This document shows, piece after piece, positions 13,636 through 25,400 of a DNA stretch of 64,000 bases. The stretch comes from Ciona intestinalis. Taxonomy: Eukaryota > Chordata > Ascidiacea > Phlebobranchia > Cionidae. The notes beneath the pieces were generated by a model that was not told the DNA's origin, made no database searches, and saw only the letters and a list, made by a program, of their open reading frames with translations. Location of the stretch: contig NW_004190386.2 in assembly GCF_000224145.3 (NCBI RefSeq), positions 22,224-86,223 on the forward strand, written 5' to 3'. Position 1 is the first letter of the stretch, and each line of letters begins with the position of its first letter. Both the position numbers and the translations under genes were made by a program.

Positions 13636-14186
13636 TTATTTTTTGTTTGCTTACCGTTAACGGGACGATAAAAAATGCAAACATGTTTATCTAAGCCACG
13701 CTGCGTAAGTACATACGTGTTCTGTAGAGTTCTCTGCATTTACAATGACAGTATAATCTAAACGGGTCAAAATCGGTCTAGTCACGAAAAAGCTTTTGCT
13801 CAATAGGTTGCAATTGACCTGTTAAATGTAGGACAGAACTACGAAAACACTTTAAAAGAAAAACAGACACATTTACGGCTTTGAGTACCGGCACTAAAGC
13901 GTATTTGGCTGTCATAAGACACTTAGCACACGCATAAAGGCGTTATACCGTAATGCAGCCTGTAAAATTACTTCTTATTTTACCGGCGCATATAAAACTA
14001 TGCGTCATTGGCTATGAAACAGTTTTATTACTGTACTTAATGGTAATTAAATGGGGGAACTACCCACGTACGCGCTATGCTGACCATTCTAAATTGATAT
14101 AATTAAATGGGCGTATAAAATAGGAGCATAAAATATCATTTTGCTGTCGGCGTTTTTGGTTATGTCTGTCCTAACCTGTTATAATG

Positions 14187-14383
14187 TATAGTAGGGTGGG
14201 GAAAGATGGGGCACCTTTTCTTATTATTTTATTTTATTTTCCAAATTGGTAGTAAACAAAGAACATTCAAAGAATTATAAAACCGTATCCTCACGAATCC
14301 CATAGACCGTTGTTATTTGTTTAAAACTTGATCAGGATATTTGGATATTATGTGCTAAAGGTGTCCCGTCCTACCCCATAGTA
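14187..14383. mobile_element. TAGTAGGG MITE copy
   Basis: Intact left end; the right end is altered to CCTACCCCATAGTA. Confidence 0.72.
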
Positions 14384-14576
14384 GTATACAACAAAAACAA
14401 AGCTATTATAGAAATGTTACATGCATATGATCACAACGATCTTTTAGTGTCGTAAACGTAAAGATACGGTTATATAATTCTGTAAATATTCTTTGTTTAC
14501 TACCAAATGGGACGAGCCAAAACAAGAAAACGTGTACCATCTTATCCCGCTATAATACATTTTATTTAAAGCAAAT

Positions 14577-14771
14577 TATAGTAGGGTGGGGGAGACGGAA
14601 CACCTTTTGTACATAATATCTAAATATCCTGATCGTGTTTTAAACAATTAACAACGGTCTATGGGGGTTATGAGGATACGGTTTTATAATTCTTTGAATG
14701 TTCTTTGTTTACTGCCAAATTGAAAGTGAAAATAGAACGAAATGACGTCCCATCTTTCCCACTCTACCTAA
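14577..14771. mobile_element. TAGTAGGG MITE copy in the opposite orientation
   Basis: Internal order is reversed relative to 14187-14383, and a further fragment lies at about 14440-14560. Three insertions therefore cluster within 600 bp. Confidence 0.7.
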
Positions 14772-15689
14772 TAGATAGTGTATTTTTTATCACAACATTT
14801 TGCTATTTTTTTCCTCGCATAAATTAATCACTGCTACATTTTTAACTTATAAGCTATATATATTTTTTACTAATGCTGTTGTTCTATACGAAGCTTACAA
14901 TTACTGTCGAAATATTTAATATAGCAGGGCGCTGATAAAATAAATAAATGGCCTTTACTGACGCCTGTACGCCCACGTATTAACCATTACCAAGAACTAA
15001 TACGGAATTCCGCCCACGCAAAAAAACTTGTATGCACTTTAAACTATTAATACAAAAAACCCGCGAAAATTGGTAGAGACTATGTTTACAAAACCGGTCA
15101 TTTTTAAAATATGTTTTTGTATAAATATTAAAAATGGTCTCGTAAAAGGTGACTTACAAAGTTACATACGCGGGCATGAGATGTATGAAACAGAACACCC
15201 GTGTTATAACCACTGTCTTTTTCCCGCCACGCGAGGATAAATAAGTTGCATTTATAACTAAAACTGCCTTTTACCCTATTGAAACGTTTACGACTCTAAA
15301 AGGGCGTTGTTAATTGTTTAAAACACGTTTAGGAAATACGGACTATTTCTATATGCTAACGGTATCCATCTAACCCTACAGTACAATGCAATACATTTGT
15401 AACATATACAATGTTCGTTTCAATTTATACTTTAAAATAACTGCAGCATTGCAACGGTTATAAAACGCACTAACTCAGCATGGGGCTTTCAAACGACCCG
15501 GTCAGCTGTATTAAAATGAACTCTTTGACCTTATACGAAACAGCCTGTAGCTTTAAACAGTAGGGGCATGTAATTTAACTTGCACGCTACGTTAGATGCG
15601 CTGCTGGAAGCTTGGAAATGAATTCAACTGTATGTAGAATTAGTTTAAATCCTTTTTGTGGGTTTGGGCTTTTAATATAATCGAATTTT

Positions 15690-15925
15690 AATGAATGAAT
15701 GAATGAATGAATGAATGAATGAATGAATGAATGAATGAATAAATGAATGAATGAATGAATGAATGAATGATTGAATGAATGAATGAAGGAATGAAGGAAT
15801 GAATGAATGAATGAAGGAATGAATGAAGGAATGAATGAATGAATGAATGAATGAATGAATGAATGAATGAATGAATGAATGAATGAATGAATGAATGAAT
15901 GAATGAATGAATGAATGAACGAATG
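15690..15925 (+). repeat. (TGAA)n microsatellite, ~235 bp
   Basis: Almost pure GAATGAAT repeats with a few TGAAGGAA variants. They lead directly into a SINE (15926-16165) and look like an expanded SINE tail. Confidence 0.9.
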
Positions 15926-16590
15926 TTATGTAACTTTATTATCGTCGCATGGTGGGGTACTGACAGTCTTTATAACACGGATGTTATGTTTCATACGCCT
16001 TGTGCCCTCTTACGAGTTACCACAAATGTAACTTTGCGATGTAGTTTTTCCTTTTGTCTTTATAAATTAAGACAATCCATTGTGACCACTAGGTTTGAGC
16101 AATCGCCGTGTCTTGTCCAAAAGACACGCGCATCTGCAAGTACTGCACTGTAGCACCACCTTGAGGTTATTAAAAATCATGTGTCTAGTTCGCTGTTCGT
16201 CGTAACTCCGATTTCGTGATAAACACATTAACACCAAGTTACGACAATTGTTCCAACCCAGTGGTCACTAATGGGTTATCCAAATTGTCTACAATATAGA
16301 AAAAACAGTCCCCATCAAACTTATATACGTGGTAACTGATTAGCGGACACGAGGTGTACGAAACAGAACACTCATATATTATAACGACTGTCATTGCCTC
16401 GCTATGCTGGAACAAATAAGTTGCATTCATTCATAACGTTGATACTAAAGCCAACAAAAGAAAAGTAATTCGCCGTGGCAACATATATAAGATAACAAAA
16501 CCACTTACGTTTAATATGATGACAGCATCGAGCTCCGAACCCATCTCCTCTGTTCTTATAGAAACGAAAGTTATAACCACCAAGCCATGG
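15926..16590. mobile_element. Three SINE pieces around 16 kb
   Basis: Minus-oriented body at 15926-16165. Plus-oriented body and tail at 16236-16440. A tRNA-like head at 16505-16590 (minus: TGGCTTGGTGG ... GGTTCGGAGCTC). Confidence 0.55.
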
Positions 16591-16722
16591 CATCAAAAAC
16601 CAAGCTATGAAATTACCAAGTATTCACTAAACATATTTTGCTGCAAAATTTGCTACAAGATTAAGATTACAATATAGGAATAAAAAAAAAACAGAAGAAT
16701 TTACTTAATATTTTTTGGAGAT

Positions 16723-16912
16723 ATAGTAGGGTGGGGGAAGATGGGACACCTTTTCATTCTGTTTTCCCGTCCCATTTGGTAGTAAACATTCAAAGAATTC
16801 AAAAACTGTATCCTCACGACTTCCATAGACCGTTGTTAATTGTTTGAAATTCGATCAGGATATTTGGATATTATGTGATAAATGTGTCCCATCTTACCCC
16901 ACTCTACTTTAT
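16723..16912. mobile_element. TAGTAGGG MITE copy
   Basis: Intact left end; right end TTACCCCACTCTACTTTATA. Confidence 0.73.
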
Positions 16913-16934
16913 AACTAAAAAAAGTTAAAAAGGC

Positions 16935-17110
16935 ATGAATAAGATGTAGCGACCGCGCTTATTTTCTTCCAATTAAACGTAAACATATTTTAACTGTAAG
17001 CGTGTTTTAAAACTGTTGTTTTGTCGCTATATCCTGTCTTTTCATTTAAAATATTTCTAAATCTTCGGTACCGTAATCGAACAGACAAAAAAATTATTAT
17101 TATTATTACA
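16935..17110 (+). mobile_element. AACAACTGTTGTTTTGTCGCT-family repeat
   Basis: A ~170-bp dispersed element starting GTAGCGACCGCGCTTATTTT. It contains TAAGCGTGTTTTAAAACTGT, TTGTCGCTATATCCTGTCTT and CGTAATCGAACAGACAAA, and ends in ATT repeats. Confidence 0.6.
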
Positions 17111-17689
17111 TATTAACTCGGTGATTCTGAAATTAAATGCAAAACTGGTCGCCCCGCGGTCCCTGCCTCGATGTGATACTTCACTCGTATAGAATATAAA
17201 CAGTAATAAAAGCTAAATTCTCTATAGAAATAAAAATCCAAAATTTTGAATCGTTGTGAACTTAATTTGTTTTGTTTTGTCACAATCAGTTCTCTATTTA
17301 ATCCTTAATGCTGATTGGTCAGACTTCACACGTGACTGACGCCTCGCACCAGCTGATTACGCCCGCGTTGATTGCTCCGCGCGTAAAACGCCTTCTTAAA
17401 AAGCGAGTTACCACGTTTCAGTTTAGATGAAGTTGGTTCCACAACAGGTTACAAGTTGGAAGGTTTCAAGAAGTTATTTTGCAAGGCTAGAGTTAAGTAT
17501 TGTTTCATTACATTAGTATTATTATGATATACTTTTTACTGTAACATATATTATAGGCTTACTGCTATATACCGTAATATTGTTACACTACAATATTACT
17601 AAGCTACGAGTTTTGTGCCTTGCGTTTATTACTTTACTATACTTTAATTTTAAATTGTTTTCACATTCTGTTTCAGGAATCGCGATGGC

Positions 17690-17820
17690 TGTTAATGACG
17701 TCACTCGCGACGTTATACGTCATAATATACGTCACTCGCAGCGTTACGTGATTAAATATATATACACTCGCGACGCTACGTCATAAAATACGTTACTCGC
17801 AACGTTATGTCACAACCGCT
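17690..17820 (+). repeat. Degenerate ~30-bp tandem repeat with ACGTCA sites
   Basis: About four imperfect units of the form ACGTCACTCGCGACGTTATA... run from a perfect TGACGTCA at 17696. ACGTCA/ACGTTA cores recur roughly every 15-30 bp. It could act as a CRE/ATF-type site cluster or be a simple decayed minisatellite. Confidence 0.5.
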
Positions 17821-18208
17821 GCATTTGTTATGTTTGTTACGTCATAGCTTAAACACATTTGCGCTTGACTCGTCACAATACGGTTTGTTCTACGCGCCCG
17901 TTTCGCGATTTTTTTTTATGGGGCCCCATGCGCGTTTTGCGTCGTCGCAAGGCACATTACTTGTATATTCTATTTTTATTTGCGCTATAAGCGCGAAGCA
18001 AGAAGAACAAAGATTTGGTAAAGCATAAATCACAATTGGCATTATTACGTACATAAGCTTTTTTCTAGAAACATCGATGATGTGACGTCACGAAGTGGTG
18101 ATGACGCAACAGAAGAACCCACTTCGTAAGTTCATTGTTTCGTCACAATTTTTTTTAAAATAAAGTTTTAACGCTAAAATTTTTAGAACATGGTTTGTGA
18201 CATCATAG

Positions 18209-18729
18209 AGGATCAAGCGGACCATGAAAAGAAAGAAGAATGAAGGTAATTATGACGTCATAATAAAGTACCATTGTGTAAGACGGTCCATGTTTTCATT
18301 TTTTTATCGTCCCATTTGGTAGTAAACAAAGAATATTAGCAGAATTATGTAACCGCATCTTCACGACTCTCATAGACCGTTGTTAATTGTTTAAAACACG
18401 ATTAGAAAATATGGGAATTATGTGCTACCATTCAGCCTACAGTACTATGTACTTATGTTTAAAGATTTTTGCAGAAAAGTCAGCAAAAAGCTGCAGAAAA
18501 AAAGCGCAAGGTATTGTATGCTATTATTGTTTATGATTTAGTAATTAAATATAATTTTGGAGTAAATTTTAATGGGGAATGAACTTATTCAGATTTAGTG
18601 ACTTTTTGCCTTTTTTTGTCTGTTTTTCTGCACGTAATATACACTTAACGTAACTATCCTACTTTTGCAGACGAAGAACAAAGACGAAGACGCCAATCAA
18701 GGATAAACGGTTGGAGGTTTGCGGTTTAA
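18209..18729 (+). CDS. Possible small Lys/Arg-rich protein, three exons, uncertain
   Basis: Candidate exons 18209-18245, 18475-18510 and 18671-18729 have AG/GT borders and a shared phase (1-1). Together they give a continuous basic frame (KRTMKRKKNE, EKSAKSCRKKAQ, DEEQRRRRQSRINGW) ending in TAA. An upstream exon near 18072-18125 with donor GTAAGT does not join in frame, so the 5' end is unclear. An ATG lies at 18224. I recognise no family, and chance remains possible. Confidence 0.2.
18285..18448. mobile_element. Decayed MITE of the related GGTATCCATCTTACCCCACAG subfamily
   Basis: Only the internal blocks (TTGGTAGTAAACAAAGAATA, CCATAGACCGTTG) and a worn right end remain. Confidence 0.55.
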
Positions 18730-19701
18730 GTATGAGTTGTGTGTTGTATGTATGTACGTCTGCGCTGTTGTACTGTAGTTCTGCTGGACCTAATGTTGCC
18801 AGCTATTTTTAGTCAGTCACTACTTTAGTGCATTTTGCATGTCACTGAAACATATGCAATGAAACTATGGCGAACATCTTGCTGGATCGGATTTTGTTGT
18901 TGTACACAAAAAGTCGAATCTTTTAACGATTCTGTATTGTCCTAATCACTTGGTGAGAACGCTATGTTGGTACACAAATACTCGAGTAATATTAACACCC
19001 ATCATAGTAAGCGCATAAACGTGATAGAATTCCATTTGATATACCATAATATAATGTAATGTGACTTTCTCTTATGTAATGTAAACTTCCCCACGAGACT
19101 AATTTTAAATTAAAACGTCATTTAGCGTGATTGCGACGATGGCCACGTCACAATTACGCTACGACGTCGATACGGTGGATCAGAGCATTGTCCTGACCCA
19201 GCGTTCGGTGCGGTTACGTTAAGCTTAGATTGAGTTACTTAACGGTCGGGTTGTTGCGTGGACGTCGCCGCCAGTGATGCTATACGCTCGGTTTTAGGTC
19301 ACTACTAATGCGGTTCGTAACAACTTGACGCAGTTTTGTAACGGTCGATGCGGTGCGTAACATCCGGACGTTATTATATTGTGTGGAGATACGACGAGAG
19401 TATCGCGGTACCAACATGGCGACTTACCTATAGATTAACACTTGATTGAACATTCAGTACACTGCAGATGATTATCCTTCGGGATTTGAACCATATTTTC
19501 TTTGAAGATGTTTCAATGATTATGTCCGCGTTAATTTTTTTAAACCGTCCTATTTTGTATGATTGAGCTGTTGTGTTTGTTGCATGTTTGGCACATGTAT
19601 GTCGCTGCACTCGTTGTACTATTTTTGTCTTTTTGTTGGTGTGTTCCTTGTGCACATTTATGTGCGTCGTTGTACTATTTTTGTTCATATGGTTTGTTTT
19701 A

Positions 19702-19802
19702 CCTTGCCTGGGTACGGCAAGGGGTTTCTCACCAGAGTAGAAACCCACTACCATTGGCTGGGGGCTTGTCGTGCCGTAGTGGCTTTCCACCAACGCCAGC
19801 CA
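19702..19802 (+). ncRNA. Compact multi-hairpin element, possible structured RNA
   Basis: Perfect inverted repeats in a row: CCTTGCC/GGCAAGG (19702-19708 with 19716-19722), GGGTTTCT/AGAAACCC (19722-19729 with 19739-19746) and CCACTAC/GTAGTGG (19745-19751 with 19776-19782). Competing pairings also exist: TACGGCA/TGCCGTA (19713-19719 with 19772-19778) and TGGCTGG/CCAGCCA (19755-19761 with 19796-19802). The block is GC-rich compared with its surroundings. A CAATAAAAG polyadenylation-like site follows at 19851. I recognise no RNA family. Confidence 0.35.
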
Positions 19803-20285
19803 CATAAACTATGAAGGTATTTTAATCCTGTTTCTATTTTTCAGAAGCTTCAATAAAAGTCATGGCGTTCAGTTTTAATTAAATAGAACTCAATACGAGT
19901 TAATTTATACTGTTTTAATACTGTACAGTCGTTTTGCTGTTAATTATTCGCTGTATTAAACACTTAACCAGAATTTCGTTACTGTATTTGAAATAAATAA
20001 AATAAAACGTTATGTTATTGTCTATTTTTGTTATATTTGTTTATTTTGTTTTCACTGCTTTGTATTTTTTAATGCAAAATAAACACAAAATTTTATTTCT
20101 GCATTTTGACTTGGTGGTATGACTTCCGAAACATAATACGTCATAGAATAGTGATGTCAGATCTCTATACGTCACTTTAAGTATGACGTCACTGCGTCTT
20201 CATTTTCATGACTGAAAATTAGTGACCTATAACTAGGAATTACTTTACAAAGCTTGTTAAAAAGCCATTCATTAAATTGTGAAAC

Positions 20286-20482
20286 ATAGTAGGGTGGGGG
20301 GAAGATGGGACACCTTTTTATTCTCTTTCTCGTCTCATTTGGTATAGTAAACAAAGAACATTCAAAGAATTATAAAACCGTATCCTCACGACTCCCATAG
20401 AAAGTTGTTAATTGTTTAAAACACGATCAAATATTTGGATGTTATGTGCTAAAGGTGTCCCGTCTTTCCCCACCCTATTATA
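20286..20482. mobile_element. TAGTAGGG MITE copy
   Basis: Ends TAGTAGGGTGGGGGGAAGAT and TTTCCCCACCCTATTATA. Confidence 0.77.
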
Positions 20483-20854
20483 TCCAACTATTTGCATAAC
20501 GATTTTATAAACCATATTTATAAACAGGTGAATCTTTTGGAACGAGAGAAGACAGTTTAAAATTACTGTATATAACTGTATAACTGTAGCCTTTTAGTAG
20601 GCTAGTAAGTTTAACTTTAAAGCAAGTTTGCAGGCGACATTAAAACAGTAATTTGTGAAATAAATCCGTCACGTACAGTTTATGCTAAAACGCCGGGGGT
20701 TTAAAATGCGGATACACAACACATATACACGTCATACCACAGTATTGCGATACCGCTATGCTATGCTTTGCTTCTACAGTTGTTTAAAACCAGTTTTACA
20801 GCAAAGCTTTTAGTATTATGTTTAATTAAATGTTATTTATTTAATTTTCACATT

Positions 20855-21052
20855 GTATCGTCTGTAGGGTGTAACGGTCACGCCTTTTATCCAAAACAAT
20901 ATTTCTTTCTTTTTTATCAATAAGCGTGTTTTAACAACTGTTGTTTTACCGTTACTACCCGTCTTTTCGCTTTTGTCAACTCTCTTGTTCTTCGCTATCG
21001 TGACCGAAGAGACGAAATAAATTTCATTCATTCATTCATTCATTCATTCATT
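20855..21052 (+). mobile_element. AACAACTGTTGTTTT-family repeat with an ATTC tail
   Basis: Diverged subfamily (GTAACGGTCACGCCTTTTAT start) ending in TTCATTCATTCATTC. Confidence 0.55.
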
Positions 21053-21054
21053 AT

Positions 21055-21249
21055 TATAGTAGGTTAGGGTAAAATAATCAACGTTTTTATTCTTTTTTTT
21101 TTTCATTTGTTAGTAAACAAAGAATATTCAAACAATTATAAAACCGTATCCTCACGACTCCCATAGACCGTTGTTAATTGTTTAAAACACGATCAGGATA
21201 TTTGGATATTATGTGCTAAATGTGTCCCATCTTACCCTACTCTACTATA
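21055..21249. mobile_element. TAGTAGGG MITE copy, diverged left end
   Basis: Left end TAGTAGGTTAGGGTAAAATA, right end CTTACCCTACTCTACTATA. Followed at 21250-21545 by two decayed fragments of the related subfamily. Confidence 0.65.
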
Positions 21250-21802
21250 CCTATAAGATCGCGACTCTAAAAGAGCGTTGTTAACTGTTAAAACACGTTT
21301 AGAAAATGCTACTATAGCTGTTTAATACTAGTGTATATATGAGTATTGAGTATAAAGCCAGTTAAGTTAAATTGGTTTATAGGTTTTCGGGTTTTTTTTA
21401 TCGTTCCATTTGGTAGTAAACAAAGAATATTCACAGAAATCTATAACCGTATCCTCACGACACTAAAAGAGCGTTGTTATTTGTTTAAAACAGGAAATAT
21501 TACATCTGTATATGCTAACGGTATCCATCTTACCACGCAGTAGCCTACTACCATGTTGCTTTTCTCAATATGCATAATACATAGGTATGAGTTTTAATTG
21601 AAACTTATATATAGCAACGCCGTTCCGGAAACTAAGCCTATTTAAGCTTACTAGAACGGAGTTTCGGTATTAGCAAAACACTTTATATCCAGATTGTAAT
21701 GGATTTAATTGTCTAATTATCCGAAATAACTTGAATTTCCGAAAACTCTGTTCTTCAAAGCCGATGTATTATATACATATTTTGTTACTTCTGCTAACAT
21801 GT

Positions 21803-22029
21803 ATACAGTAGGGTGGGGGGAGACGGGACACCTTTTACCTCTATGGGGGGGAAGATAGGTCACTTTTAGCACATAATATCCAAATATCCTGATCGTGTTT
21901 TCAACAATTAACAACGGTCTATGGGAATGTGAGGATACGGTTTTATAATTCTTTGAATGTTTTTTGTTTACTACCAAATCGAACAAAAAATAGAATAAAA
22001 AGGTCTTTCATCTCCCCCACCCTACTATA
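21803..22029. mobile_element. Composite of two TAGTAGGG MITE ends
   Basis: A left end (CAGTAGGGTGGGGGGAGACG) is followed 40 bp later by a second GGGGGGGAAGATAGGTCAC start, then one body and right end. This suggests one insertion into another copy. Confidence 0.65.
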
Positions 22030-22442
22030 TATGTTTTATAAGACGTATAGTTTCAGGAGCAGTTTTATATGATCTTTTATATAGGCTACGAACTTTTTTT
22101 GCAAAAGTGCGGCAAAACACTTTTCGTTGCAAAATTGCGGCAAAAACAGTTTTCGAAAATAAGAATGATCCACAGCCAAAATCATGCGCATATAAACCAT
22201 CGTGATAACCCGTGTAAATAAATACAACATTCGATAAACGACAGTCCCTCACGTTGCAGGTCGAATTTGAGAACCTGTATACCGAGTTAAAACACAAAGG
22301 TCGACGACCTAAGCGTCTCGTTTTACCTGAGGCAGTTGGCCGTAAGTAAAAGTAACAGCATTAAATCACAGCATTAAATCCAGCAGCGTTACAGAAGGCA
22401 TTAGAACGTGCAATTTGCAGAAACAATTTTTAGCTGTAAAGT

Positions 22443-25400
22443 ATGCGATGTATCGTCGTCTCTTGGGTGATTGCGCTTATTTCTACAAGAGCGTTAAGTC
22501 AAGGTAAGAATGCATGTTGTAATGTTTATTTGATTCTGGTTTATTTGTTCTCGCGTTGCGCGCAATGATATTCGTTGTAATACGGGTGTTCTGTTTCATA
22601 CACCTCGTACCCGCTTACCATGCAGTTATACCATGTGTGTAACTTTGTGGGTTAATATTATTTGGAATTTTAAAATTATTTTTAAAGTATAGCTGGCATT
22701 TTAAATCATTTATAAGCGAAGCAATTGCCGTTAAGTGTCTTGTCCAACAAGCCCACAATATTAGGGTCGGGCCTCGATTCAGAAGTCTCTTATAATTGGT
22801 CAGAGGCGGACGCGCTTTAAACCATCAATGCGTTAAAAATTGTCTCAAAATATTTAAATTAGCGAAGAGGATGGAATAAGCATTAAAACGGCAGTCTTTA
22901 GGAACACTCTATTATGTAAAACTGTGTTATGTTTCTACACTTCGTGCCCACTTACCAGTTACAACTTATATGTAACTTCGTGGGTGATTATTTTATTTAA
23001 ATTTTGTTCTTGTATGACTAACTATCTCTAAAAAACTAGAGGACCACAGAGTTGGAGCAATTTCCGTCAAGTAACTTGCATAAGAATACATACGACCACA
23101 ATGGTAGCAGCGTTGAGCCTTGAACCCTTAACCTCTTGGTTGAATAAAGGCGCGCAAACCGGTGTTAAACAGAAATATAAATATATAAACTCAAGTGACA
23201 TTTAAGAAATCATAATATAATTTATAATACAAATTTTCAAAGAATCTAATTTAGATTAAGCGATAGAGCACTTGATTAATGCGATTTTTGTACTTAGTTC
23301 AATTAGGAATAAACATACTTTAAAGTTCTTAGTAATCCGGGGATTAATTCTTGCTTAATAATCTGACCGCGTATCTAAAGGGCGTTTGGGTGCAAACTGA
23401 CTTCGCAGCATTCTTGAGCACGTATGTGTCTCGTTTAATCGGCTTTCGTCTGCTGAAAAAAAAGTTTAGAAATATGTTATCGTTTATCGTTTGTATATAA
23501 AATTGTGCACGTTTTAGAAAAGAATGTTCTAGCCAAGATGGATATCGTTAGCACATAATATCCAATATTTCCTGATCGTGTTTTAACAATTAACAACGCT
23601 CTTTTCTAGTCGTGAGGATACGGTTAAACTTTTCTGTAATTAGTCTTTGTTTACTACCAAATGCGACGATAAAATAGAGAAAAAACATGTCCAATCTTAC
23701 CCCATCCTAATAGAACATACTATATAAAACCACGGAAATTATTCATCAAAAACGCAAAATATTATGCCGCACGCTTGACATATATTTATAAATTTGCTAA
23801 GCCATGGATTACGCTTCTGACGCAATAGTTTAAGTAGTTAATTACAGCTTAAAACCTGAAGTGTAAATAGTGACGCAAAGCCTGACAGACGAAACCAGTG
23901 CTTCAAGCTAAAATACACGTCTTTCCAGGAAAATATTACACTACGTTTATTTTTCTCGATATTTAACATTCTTGAAGCGTTACTTTGAACTTGATAAGCA
24001 GAATTTCAAAATAAACGAATACGCAACTGCTAAATTGAGATCTTACAATGAGAAACAGCACGACACACCTGAGTTTCGTGATATACTAGAGTCGTATGCA
24101 AAGGCGTGGTATTTCTTGGCGGCCACTAATCTGTTTTTCAAGTTACAAGTCATACAAAAAAACACAAAAATAAGAACACGTAAAACGTTGCATACGTCAT
24201 GATTGGATTTTCTTCAAAAATACGAATAACCTCGCAAGCAGGTACGAGGTGTATAAAATCACTATGCAAGTTATGCCAATAAAACAATGTGCTGTAACTT
24301 GATAAATAGGTATAACATTTGTTTGTGAATATGTACACATTTATGAATATTTTATATAGAGACATTTTTTTTATATTATTGTAGCATGTACACCTTGTGT
24401 TATAACGACTGTCGTTGCCCTGCCACGCGAGGATAAAATAAGTTACCCTCGTTTATTCATTCAAGTGCCCCTTTTGTAATTCAGTTTATTTTATTTCTAT
24501 TAGTACTTAAATATGATTGGTTGTCTAAAATTAAAATTTCGCGCTTTTTTTAAAGAGTGACAGTTCGTATGTAAACATTATGTTAAAACAAATTTAAAAT
24601 AAAGTTTACAATGTCTGCTTATACCTTATAGAATCCTGCAGTACAGTTTTTACATAGTAAGTAACACATGTAATTTCGCAAGTACACTTATAAGCAGCTA
24701 GCCATGAAAAATGGTCATCAAAAGATACAGATCTAAAACTTGTTTTCAGGCATAAATTTTCACGCCGTGGTCTGCGGTTTTTTCGTCGTAGACTTTTGTA
24801 TATTGCTAATATACCCGCAGCAGCTATAGGTTTTCCGTATAGACTATATTAAAGAGAGAAAAAGCGAAACATAAGATACATAAACAGTCGTTAACTATGT
24901 ATATATATAAGTTGCATATGCGGTAACACAGACACGGGGTGTATGTAGCTACAACACATATAACAATCTAATTGGTTAGCAAGTGTCAACGCGTGTATAA
25001 TTCGTCGTATTCGCAATGCAGTCTGGAAAATTCCCATATTTTGTGGTCAAAATTAGGTACATACAAATAAAAAAGCATTATTCATACAATTACAAACTTA
25101 TAAATACAAGATAACTCGTAAGCGCACACAAGGTGTATGAAACAGAACACCCATGATATAACAACTGTTGTTTTTTAAACACATTAGAAAAGATAAAGTT
25201 ACTACAACTAAAACTGACCTAACTTTTTTCAGGACCATGCGGGCGCACATTTACTGCAATGTCCAGGCTGAGAACAATCAGTTCTACAAACTACCCCGAG
25301 AATTACCCATCAAAGCATAATTGCTGGTGGCACATTACTGCTCCTGCTGGAAACATTGTGGCTTTGGTGTTCACTGAGTTTGCAACTGAAGGCTGTTGTG

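Larger units (their letters stand above)
9180..22442. other. Repeat-rich intergenic region between two divergent CUB/LU genes
   Basis: About 13 kb with no confidently recognised coding gene. It contains at least ten MITE copies of the TAGTAGGGTGGGG family, pieces of SINEs, a (TGAA)n microsatellite and copies of a GTGTTTTAACAACTGTTGTTTT repeat. A GC-richer block lies at 17.3-19.9 kb. The remaining stretches (for example 10.9-12.1 kb and 13.7-14.1 kb) show nothing I can name. Confidence 0.7.

Noticed and set aside
19428..19814. Overlapping frames of 80-125 codons on both strands
   Set aside because: No homology recognised. They coincide with the multi-hairpin block, and openness on both strands reflects its inverted-repeat structure.
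22025..22297. Minus-strand 90-codon frame upstream of the CUB gene start
   Set aside because: Partly MITE-derived, overlaps the likely promoter of the plus-strand gene and has no domain or splice evidence.
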